From assembly GCA_029938595.1 (NCBI GenBank), contig JAOZUP010000050.1:1-13248 (forward strand): 13,248 nt of DNA, read 5' to 3'. The position numbers and the translations under genes are program-made. Below, in pieces: positions 1 to 5,080 of the stretch (the first letter of the stretch is position 1; the number at the start of each line of letters is the position of its first letter). Source of the stretch: Thermoanaerobaculales bacterium. Lineage in GTDB: Bacteria > Acidobacteriota > Thermoanaerobaculia > Thermoanaerobaculales > Sulfomarinibacteraceae. The notes beneath the pieces are model-generated. The model was not told the origin of the DNA and made no database searches. It saw only the letters and a program-made list of their open reading frames with translations.

Positions 1-10
1 CCCACCCGCC

Positions 11-53
11 CTCGGAAAGCCACGACGGGCTGCGCCCGGCGAGGCTTTCCGAG
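11..53. repeat. Nested hairpin with symmetric internal loop
   Basis: The outer arms CTCGGAAAGCC (11-21) and GGCTTTCCGAG (43-53) are perfectly complementary over 11 bp. Inside them is a 4x4 internal loop (ACGA and GCGA), then a 5-bp stem CGGGC/GCCCG closed by a TGC triloop. No T-run follows on either strand, so it does not look like an intrinsic terminator. The core CGGGCTGCGCC (26-36) recurs inverted at 160-170. A REP-like or structured-RNA element is possible; function unknown. Confidence 0.6.
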
Positions 54-180
54 AGGTAGGAGTGATAAATGGCATTCGAGGCTGATTGTGATGGGTCGAC
101 GGTGCTGGAGGCGCTGCGTATGGCGACCACAGTTGGGCCCGTCTGGGTGCGCTTGTCACGGCGCAGCCCGAAAGGCGAAG

Positions 181-226
<46 letters not shown>

Positions 227-239
227 ATCCGTGCCTGAT

Positions 240-304
240 CTCAACTGACGCGCGATTGTCACCACGTCGCGCAGCGATGTGGTGAGAAGCGTGCGTCAGT
301 TGAG
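240..304. repeat. Long nested hairpin overlapping the stop codon of the pentapeptide gene
   Basis: The outer arms 240-253 and 291-304 pair over 14 bp with one G-T wobble. After a 5x5 internal loop, the inner arms 259-270 and 274-285 pair over 12 bp with one wobble, closed by a GCA triloop (TGC on the minus strand). The stop codon and last two codons of the minus-strand pentapeptide-repeat gene (296-304) lie inside the right outer arm. No T-run follows on the minus strand, so a canonical terminator is unlikely. It may act as an mRNA 3' end stabiliser or be a mobile REP-like element. Confidence 0.7.
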
Positions 305-1357
305 GTAATACTGCTGAAGCATGTCGAGAAGGACCAACTCGCGCTCGTCAGGCTGGATCGAGGCGTCCTCCTCGATCTGGGCACGGAAGCCGGCGATGAT
401 TCGGGGGTCGACCATCTGCAGCACGTCCTCGGGCCGAGCCACGCCTCCCTGTCGACGAAGGGCGGTCGCGGTGCTCGACGAGAGGCCGTCGGCATTGACG
501 AACCATGCCCGTTCGACGCGACCGGGCTCGATTTTCGCGCCGGTGAGGTTGGCGCCGGTGAGGTTGACGTCGTTCATGCTCTGCACGCGGGTGAAGTCCG
601 AGGCCACCGCCGAGGCCAGGGTGAAGTCGGCGCCGTCGAAATGAGCTTCAGGAAAGCTCGAGTCGAAGAGATTCGCCTGGGCGAGCTCGGCGTCGGTGAA
701 GTTGGCGAGGCGGAGGCTCTCGAGGCGGGTCAACGACACATCGACCATGATCGCTTCCGAGAAGTCGGGCGCCTCGCCGTGGATCCTCGTAAGGATGGCG
801 CTGGAGAGGATCGCCTGGCTGAACGACGCTCTGGTGACATCGGCATCTGTGAGATCCGCTCTGGGCATCTCGGCGAGCAAGAACCTCGCGTCCGCCAGGT
901 TGCAGCCGGAGAAGTTCGTCCCGGTCAGTTCGGCCCCCGAGAAGTCGACCGACCGGAGATCGAGCCCGGAGAGGTTCTTCTGCGAAAGGTTGAAGGTCAA
1001 AAATGGCGAGTTTCTTCGCAGGGCGTTGAACTGAATGACGTCCTCGTTCCTGAGCAGAGTCATGGCATAGGCCATATGGTGGGCATAGAGCTTCGGCATG
1101 TACCGGGTCGCAAGATAATGGCTGACCTCGAGCGGGATGCCGTCCTCCATGGCCGACCTGGCCGTGGCGAGTTCCTCCTCCAGGAGAGCCGCAATTTCCT
1201 CGAGCTGGCGATTGTGAAGGCTTCGCTTCCAATGCGAAACGTGCATCAGACCGTTGATCTGGTTGTAGGCCATCGATCCCACAACGGTCGCCGCGATTCC
1301 GAGGATGAATCCGAATACGATCCCTTCCCACCGCGAGAATCGTTCGCTGAAATTCAT
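296..1357 (-). CDS. Membrane-anchored pentapeptide-repeat protein
   Basis: This encodes 353 residues. An N-terminal segment at about residues 12-30 (FGFILGIAATVVGSM) is hydrophobic and likely a single transmembrane anchor. Residues 40-115 are charged and probably helical. Residues about 119-275 follow the pentapeptide rule A(D/N)LXX, for example LDLRS, VDFSG, AELTG, TNFSG, CNLAD and, near the end, VNLTG, ANLTG, which predicts a right-handed quadrilateral beta-helix. A helical tail of about 65 residues follows. The start is ATG at 1357, with a good GAGGAGG site about six bases upstream. Pentapeptide domains serve as binding scaffolds and some mimic DNA, but nothing here fixes a partner or function. 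A palindrome at 1397-1419 lies about 40 bases upstream. The gene appears monocistronic. Confidence 0.88.
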   Translation of the reverse strand: MNFSERFSRWEGIVFGFILGIAATVVGSMAYNQINGLMHVSHWKRSLHNRQLEEIAALLEEELATARSAMEDGIPLEVSHYLATRYMPKLYAHHMAYAMTLLRNEDVIQFNALRRNSPFLTFNLSQKNLSGLDLRSVDFSGAELTGTNFSGCNLADARFLLAEMPRADLTDADVTRASFSQAILSSAILTRIHGEAPDFSEAIMVDVSLTRLESLRLANFTDAELAQANLFDSSFPEAHFDGADFTLASAVASDFTRVQSMNDVNLTGANLTGAKIEPGRVERAWFVNADGLSSSTATALRRQGGVARPEDVLQMVDPRIIAGFRAQIEEDASIQPDERELVLLDMLQQYYLN

Positions 1358-1396
1358 CGCCGCCCTCCTCGGATCGATGGTATCAGGCTGCCAATC

Positions 1397-1419
1397 GTTA
1401 GAACGTTGAAACGTTTAAC
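1397..1419. promoter_or_regulatory. Near-palindromic AACGTT operator candidate
   Basis: Two AACGTT hexamers (1402-1407 and 1410-1415) are flanked by GTTA on the left and TAAC on the right, giving an AT-rich palindrome with one extra base in the left half. It lies about 40-60 bases upstream of the ATG of the pentapeptide-repeat gene, where a repressor or activator would be expected. The matching regulator is not in the window. The symmetry is seen directly; the function is inferred. Confidence 0.35.
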
Positions 1420-1460
1420 ATTGCACCCAGCCACCGGCAGACGGGGCGTTTGGCGCTATC

Positions 1461-1487
1461 CGGCTTCGCCGCTTTGCGGCTACGCCG
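1461..1487. repeat. Nested hairpin with 3x3 internal loop
   Basis: The outer arms CGGC (1461-1464) and GCCG (1484-1487) surround a TTC/TAC internal loop and an inner stem GCCGC/GCGGC with a TTT triloop. The plan (outer stem, symmetric internal loop, short inner stem, three-base loop) is the same as at 11-53, though the bases differ. Not followed by a T-run on the plus strand. Confidence 0.5.
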
Positions 1488-1520
1488 TGATTATCCGGCG
1501 CCGCCCAGTGGGCGGAGCCG

Positions 1521-1547
1521 AATAAAAAACCGGGCCTGGCGGCCCGG
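1521..1547 (-). terminator. Intrinsic terminator of the lysine-ketoglutarate reductase gene
   Basis: Read on the minus strand, a perfect 7-bp stem CCGGGCC/GGCCCGG with a four-base loop is followed directly by TTTTTTATT. It lies about 150 bases downstream of the stop codon of the gene at 1699-3027, in the right orientation for it. Confidence 0.85.
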
Positions 1548-1698
1548 AAAGACAAAGGGAATTGTACTGGCCACGGGAAGCCGGAGCTTCCAGCGACGTT
1601 GAAAATACTATTGCCCGTCGCCGCACGAACTGAACGCCGGTTGCGAGAGCTCGGCGCCGACGGAGCGAGGGTGAGCGTATCGTGGCCGGAACCGTGAA

Positions 1699-3027
1699 TC
1701 AACCTTTTTGTTTCCCGTGAGCGGCGAGGTGGGCCTCGAGATACACGTAGTCAGGTGTCAATCGGCCGCGATGGACGATCACTGCACCGAGCAGCTCTGG
1801 GGGCAGATCAAGATCGTCGAACCCGACGTGGTAGTCGGCCCGAGCGAGGGCGGGCAGAAAGCTGGCGAGCGCTTCCGAGAACTCCTCCGATGCCTCGCGG
1901 GGCAGCTCTGCCGGCAGGATGTCGACGGCCAGCACCACCGGACCGTTCCCTTCGAAACCGGTTTCGATGGTGCCGGTCTGCGGCTGATACACATAGACGG
2001 GGTCGGACGGGTCGGTGCACTTGAGAGTGCACTCGATGGCGCCCTCGACGTCGCAGCCGAGATCTCCGATCAGCCTCAGGCGGGGAGAAGCATCGTCCGA
2101 CCACAACGCCCGCAGCTGCTCCCTGGTCACGAGCCGAGGGTAGCGTTCGTCCCAGTAGGTGCAGTTCATGAGCACGGTCAGGTCGGGGAGATACTGCTCG
2201 AAGGATGGCACGTATCCTTCGGGATGGTCGTAGTAATCCTGGAGATCGAAGGTGTCTCCCGGTGCTTTGGGCTCGACGATGTGCTCTTCACGGAAGGTGG
2301 TCCGGTAGATGCAGCGCGGCGAGGGATCTTTGAGGATCGATCCGAGATCGCCGGGGGCGATGTCACGGGTCGGCAGCTCGGCCAGGATCTCGTGCACCCC
2401 GCTCGCTACATTTCCGTAACCGGCGATGCCGAAGGTCATGGGAAGCAGCGCGGCCGGCAAACCCTCCGAGGCGATCCGCTCGCCGGCACCACGGATGGCG
2501 AGCTTGGCCTCGTGCAGGCTTGGATAAGCCTGAGCCGGTTCGATTTCGGCCAGAGGGGTGGAGTATCCCTCGGATTTCAGACGGCGGCCCAACGCCCACA
2601 GGGTGTCGATCATCCCGGCGAGGCCCGCAAAGCGGCCGAAGAAAATGAGCCTTTGCCCGGACTCGTCGCGGATTTTTTCGTAGTCGATGAGAGTGCACCC
2701 GAGATCCAGCATGCGTTGCAGCATCGGCATGTTGTAGGGCTGGCCCTTGATAACGTGTGAGAAAAAGGCGTAGGCCGTGTCGGGCAGGAGGAGTTCCGGG
2801 GGGACCTCCTTGACCCCGAGAACAACCGTCGAGGCGGAAAGGTCTTCGGACATCGTAGCGCCCGCACGGACATACTCATTGTCGGGGAAAACTCGTCGCC
2901 CAGAGGGCTGCACCAGAATTTCGAGACCGGTCTGAGTCACCAATCTCCGTGCGAGGTCAGGGGTCACCGGCGTTCGCCTTTCCCACGAACTCTTGGTCTC
3001 GCGCCGTACTGCTACGCATCCCGCCAT
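1699..3027 (-). CDS. Lysine-ketoglutarate reductase (saccharopine dehydrogenase, lysine-forming type), stand-alone
   Basis: This 442-residue protein resembles the N-terminal reductase half of eukaryotic alpha-aminoadipic semialdehyde synthase, in the alanine dehydrogenase/transhydrogenase superfamily. That half condenses lysine with 2-oxoglutarate and reduces the product to saccharopine with NADPH. Landmarks match the family as I know it: WERR at 15-18, SHVIKGQ at 90-96, DYEK at 115-118, a glycine-rich nucleotide-binding turn GYGNV at 203-207 and GDLGCDVEGAIE at 321-332, which aligns with the DISADTGGSIE region of the animal enzyme. The length fits the reductase alone; the saccharopine dehydrogenase half is absent and no neighbour supplies it. 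The start is ATG at 3027 with GGAGGT seven bases upstream. A terminator follows at 1521-1547, so the gene is probably transcribed alone. A related amino-acid dehydrogenase specificity cannot be excluded. Confidence 0.85.
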   Translation of the reverse strand: MAGCVAVRRETKSSWERRTPVTPDLARRLVTQTGLEILVQPSGRRVFPDNEYVRAGATMSEDLSASTVVLGVKEVPPELLLPDTAYAFFSHVIKGQPYNMPMLQRMLDLGCTLIDYEKIRDESGQRLIFFGRFAGLAGMIDTLWALGRRLKSEGYSTPLAEIEPAQAYPSLHEAKLAIRGAGERIASEGLPAALLPMTFGIAGYGNVASGVHEILAELPTRDIAPGDLGSILKDPSPRCIYRTTFREEHIVEPKAPGDTFDLQDYYDHPEGYVPSFEQYLPDLTVLMNCTYWDERYPRLVTREQLRALWSDDASPRLRLIGDLGCDVEGAIECTLKCTDPSDPVYVYQPQTGTIETGFEGNGPVVLAVDILPAELPREASEEFSEALASFLPALARADYHVGFDDLDLPPELLGAVIVHRGRLTPDYVYLEAHLAAHGKQKG

Positions 3028-3118
3028 CTGACACCTCCGGTGGGGGGGAGGTTACCTCTGAACGGGGTGTGGGACAAGGTGCGGGAGATCGGAATCCCTG
3101 CCGGAGTCCACGTCCGAT

Positions 3119-3214
3119 CGCTCCATCGGTATCGCTATCGCAATCGGTATCGGTATCGAAACCTCAGCTCGGTGGCGTCCATCTCGATAGCGATCCCGAT
3201 AGCGATTGCGATTG
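3119..3214. repeat. Inverted pair of NNATCG hexamer arrays
   Basis: The left array (about 3123-3158) reads CATCG, GTATCG, CTATCG, CAATCG, GTATCG, GTATCG. The right array (3185-3214) reads CGATAG, CGATCC, CGATAG, CGATTG, CGATTG, whose reverse complement is again NNATCG units. A 26-base spacer separates them, so the whole can fold into a long imperfect hairpin. The ATCG core is invariant while the two leading bases vary between GT, CT, CA and GG. That pattern suggests constrained variation of a hexamer rather than plain slippage. Confidence 0.8.
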
Positions 3215-3253
3215 TTGCCCCATTCGTGACCCCACGGTTTCCCTGGTGGTGAT

Positions 3254-3302
3254 CCGGGCGGGTGGGCGGCATTCCGAATTCCGAATTCTGAATTCCGAAT
3301 TC
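3254..3302 (+). repeat. Heptamer array B with GC-rich leader
   Basis: Units ATTCCGA, ATTCCGA, ATTCTGA, ATTCCGA and a final ATTC run from 3271 to 3302. The leader CCGGGCGGGTGGGCGGC (3254-3270) abuts the first unit. It shares the GG(A/G)TG..CGGC core with the leader of the array at 194. The array ends about 50 bases before the lipoprotein start codon, so it sits in or next to that gene's promoter region. Confidence 0.85.
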
Positions 3303-3351
3303 ACCCTGTGTACTCTCGACAATTCACTACTAAACCAGTAGGGTGCTGCCC

Positions 3352-3735
3352 ATGAAGAAAATCATCGTTGCATTGATGTGTGTGGGCGTCCTCGTTGGCT
3401 GCAAATCGTCGGTAGTGACTCCGGAAGGAACCGATGTCAGCTACCGAAAGGGCGAGGGTGTCCTGCGAGCGAACCTTGAAGGGACGATGCCCGAGGTGAC
3501 GAGCGCCACGCTCGCCACCCTCGAGGATCTCGAGCTGGTCGGCATTGACAGCACAGTCGACAAGCTCCAGGGTAAGATCACCGCGCGGATGGCGGTCGGC
3601 ACCAAGGTCACCATCAATCTCAAGGGAGTCGGTACCGACAGCACCTCGATTAAGATCAAGGTCGGCACGCTCGGCGACCGGTCGATCTCGATGCAGATAT
3701 TCAGGAATATCGAGAAAAGAATCAAAGGAAATTAG
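3352..3735 (+). CDS. Small lipoprotein of DUF3568 type
   Basis: This encodes 127 residues from ATG at 3352; the in-frame GTG nine bases upstream is less likely because MKKIIVALMCVGVLVGC is then a textbook lipoprotein signal. The lipobox is LVGC, with Cys17 as the expected lipidated residue. The mature part has one alpha/beta domain at about residues 45-126: a helix ATLATLEDLEL, then strands KITARMAVGTKVTINL and TSIKIKVGTLGD, then a C-terminal helix QIFRNIEKRIKG. This order and the GTKV and G.LGD turns match DUF3568 lipoproteins, whose function is unknown. The lipid anchor places it on the periplasmic side of a membrane. The TAG stop codon (3733-3735) lies within the first ATTAGGA unit of a heptamer array. 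A weak AGGG precedes the start. Confidence 0.8.
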   Translation: MKKIIVALMCVGVLVGCKSSVVTPEGTDVSYRKGEGVLRANLEGTMPEVTSATLATLEDLELVGIDSTVDKLQGKITARMAVGTKVTINLKGVGTDSTSIKIKVGTLGDRSISMQIFRNIEKRIKGN

Positions 3736-3779
3736 GAATTAGGAATTAGGAATTAGGAATGCCGCTCATCCACGCGGCT
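3731..3779 (-). repeat. Heptamer array C, inverted
   Basis: On the plus strand four perfect copies of ATTAGGA run from 3731 to 3758; read on the minus strand they are TCCTAAT units preceded by the leader CCGCGTGGATGAGCGGC (3763-3779). The leader shares its core with those at 181 and 3254. The first plus-strand unit supplies the stop codon of the lipoprotein gene. A small hairpin GCCGC/GCGGC (3761-3765, 3774-3778) lies in the leader. Confidence 0.85.
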
Positions 3780-3788
3780 GACGATTAA

Positions 3789-3835
3789 CCGGGGGGATGG
3801 GCGGGTCGGAATTCCTAATTCCTAACTCCTAATTC
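3789..3835 (+). repeat. Heptamer array C', head-to-head partner
   Basis: The leader CCGGGGGGATGGGCGGG (3789-3805) is followed by TCGG and then by ATTCCTA, ATTCCTA, ACTCCTA and ATTC (to 3835). It points away from the neighbouring array at 3731-3760, so the two form a back-to-back pair with the leaders in the middle and complementary arrays outside. Both members use the ATTCCTA variant, while the arrays at 194 and 3271 use ATTCCGA. Confidence 0.8.
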
Positions 3836-3855
3836 GTACCTGGGTTTCGCCACGA

Positions 3856-3886
3856 AAAACCCGGCCGTTCGGCCGGGTTTTCTCGT
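3856..3886. terminator. Bidirectional intrinsic terminator
   Basis: The arms AAAACCCGGCC (3856-3866) and GGCCGGGTTTT (3871-3881) form a perfect 11-bp stem with a GTTC loop. T-rich tails follow on both strands. It lies between two convergent genes, the lipoprotein gene (plus) and the thiolase gene (minus), and should stop transcription from both. Confidence 0.92.
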
Positions 3887-3902
3887 TTCAGTGGGTTGGC
3901 GA

Positions 3903-5066
3903 TTATGCCATCTCGAGCAGGTACGCGAAGCCCATCCCGCCGCCGATGCACATGGTGACGATGCCCAGCTTGGCGTTGCGACGTTGGAGCTCGCCGAGGA
4001 TCTTCACGGTCAGCACGGCGCCGGTGGCGCCCAGGGGGTGGCCGGTGGCGATGGCGCCGCCGTTGACGTTTGTCTTCTCGGGGTCGAGCCCGAGCTCGTT
4101 GACGCAGTAGACCGACTGGCTGGCAAAGGCCTCGTTGATCTCGATGAGGTCGATGTCGTCGAGCGTCAGCCCGGCCCTGTCGAGCAGCTTTGGAACCGCC
4201 ACGGTGGGGCCGATTCCCATGATGTCCGGGTCGACGCCGGCGACCGCCCAGTGGCGGACGTATGCGATCGGCTCGAGGCCCATTTCCTTGGCGGTGTCGT
4301 CGCCCATGATCACGACCGCGGCGGCGCCGTCGTTGATCTGCGAGGCGTTTCCGGCGGTGACAGTTCCCTTCGGATCGAAGACGGGCTTGAGCCTGGCCAG
4401 ACCCTCGACGGTCGAGTCGGCGCGCGGCCCCTCGTCGGTGTCGAAGACGAACTCGCGCCAGCTCCCGTTCTCGCGCACGCGCACATCAAGGGGCACGATC
4501 TCGTCTGCGAACTTGCCGGATTCGAGAGCCGCCGAAGCTTTCATGTTCGACTGGTAGGCGAACTCGTCCTGCATCTCGCGGGTGATACCGAAGCGCCTGG
4601 CCACGACCTCGGCCGTGGTGCCCATGGCCGCGTAGGCGTTTGGCATGGTGTCCATCAGCCCGGGATAGGCGATCGGCTTGTTGCCGCCCATGGCCACCAT
4701 CGACATCGACTCGACGCCGCCGGCGATGATGATGTCACCGTTGCCGGCGCGAATGGTGTCGGACGCAAGGGCGATGGTCTGTGATCCCGAGCAGCAGAAA
4801 CGGTTGACGGTCATTGCCGGCACCGAGGTGGGGAAGCCGGCGGCGAAGCCGACGAGGCGTGCCACGTTCATGCCCTGTTCACCTTCCGGCATGGCGCATC
4901 CCAGGACGATGTCGTCCACCATTTTCTTTTCGAGCCCTGGTGTGCGCTCGACAAGGCCCTCGATCATCTTCGATGCAAAATATTCGGGCCGGGTGTCGCG
5001 CAGGCTGCCCTTCTTGGCCCGGCCGATGGCCGTGCGGGCGCGGGAAACGATGACTGCTTCTCTCAT
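3903..5066 (-). CDS. fadA: Acetyl-CoA acyltransferase (thiolase), beta-oxidation
   Basis: This 387-residue thiolase carries out the last step of beta-oxidation, cleaving 3-ketoacyl-CoA with CoA to acetyl-CoA and a shortened acyl-CoA. The nucleophilic cysteine is Cys91 in NRFCCSGSQ, the active-site histidine is His343 in GGAIATGHPLGATGA and the second cysteine is Cys373 in CIGGGMG. Length is typical. Longer in-frame starts exist, but ATG at 5066 gives the usual N-terminus MREAVIVSRARTAIG and has an AGGGGG site eight bases upstream. That site overlaps the TGA of fadN; the two genes are 14 bases apart and surely cotranscribed. A biosynthetic acetoacetyl-CoA thiolase role is less likely given the fadN neighbour. 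Confidence 0.95.
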   Translation of the reverse strand: MREAVIVSRARTAIGRAKKGSLRDTRPEYFASKMIEGLVERTPGLEKKMVDDIVLGCAMPEGEQGMNVARLVGFAAGFPTSVPAMTVNRFCCSGSQTIALASDTIRAGNGDIIIAGGVESMSMVAMGGNKPIAYPGLMDTMPNAYAAMGTTAEVVARRFGITREMQDEFAYQSNMKASAALESGKFADEIVPLDVRVRENGSWREFVFDTDEGPRADSTVEGLARLKPVFDPKGTVTAGNASQINDGAAAVVIMGDDTAKEMGLEPIAYVRHWAVAGVDPDIMGIGPTVAVPKLLDRAGLTLDDIDLIEINEAFASQSVYCVNELGLDPEKTNVNGGAIATGHPLGATGAVLTVKILGELQRRNAKLGIVTMCIGGGMGFAYLLEMA

Positions 5067-5080
5067 GATCATTACCCCCT

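Larger units (their letters stand above)
1358..1698. other. Structured gap upstream of the pentapeptide gene
   Basis: No gene is supported in these 341 bases. Going right to left, it holds the terminator of the lysine-ketoglutarate reductase gene (1521-1547), a 6-bp hairpin CCGCCC/GGGCGG (1501-1515), a nested hairpin (1461-1487) and the palindrome at 1397-1419. The promoter of the pentapeptide gene must also be here, but I see no -35/-10 pair I would defend. Confidence 0.55.
3028..3351. other. Divergent gap holding hexamer and heptamer repeats
   Basis: This gap separates the minus-strand lysine-ketoglutarate reductase gene from the plus-strand lipoprotein gene and must hold both promoters. 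Most of it is taken up by the NNATCG hexamer arrays (3119-3214) and heptamer array B (3271-3302). Open frames across it are low-complexity readings of the repeats (RYRYRN, SISIAI), so I call no gene. Confidence 0.6.

Noticed and set aside
641..1525. Plus-strand open frame of 294 residues opposite the pentapeptide-repeat gene
   Set aside because: Its EV/GE/RE-rich sequence is the antisense image of the pentapeptide repeats; it has no recognisable domain, and the minus-strand gene has clear repeats and a ribosome binding site.
1415..1702. Minus-strand open frame of 95 residues after the lysine-ketoglutarate reductase gene
   Set aside because: It contains the terminator and the hairpin cluster, so it is non-coding.
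1708..2760. Plus-strand open frame of 350 residues opposite the lysine-ketoglutarate reductase gene
   Set aside because: It is a typical antisense shadow in GC-rich coding DNA, with no family resemblance, while the minus-strand reading matches a known enzyme end to end.
3125..3302. Possible CRISPR array from regular short repeats
   Set aside because: The units are contiguous 6- and 7-mers without spacers, and no cas gene is present.
2949..3341. Open frames in the divergent gap giving RYRYRN or SISIAI low-complexity peptides
   Set aside because: The peptides are direct readings of the hexamer and heptamer repeats, in several frames at once, with no ribosome binding site.
3891..4784. Plus-strand open frame of 297 residues opposite the thiolase gene
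   Set aside because: It lies antisense to a complete thiolase with all catalytic residues, and its composition (Gly, Asp, His, Val rich) is that of a shadow frame.
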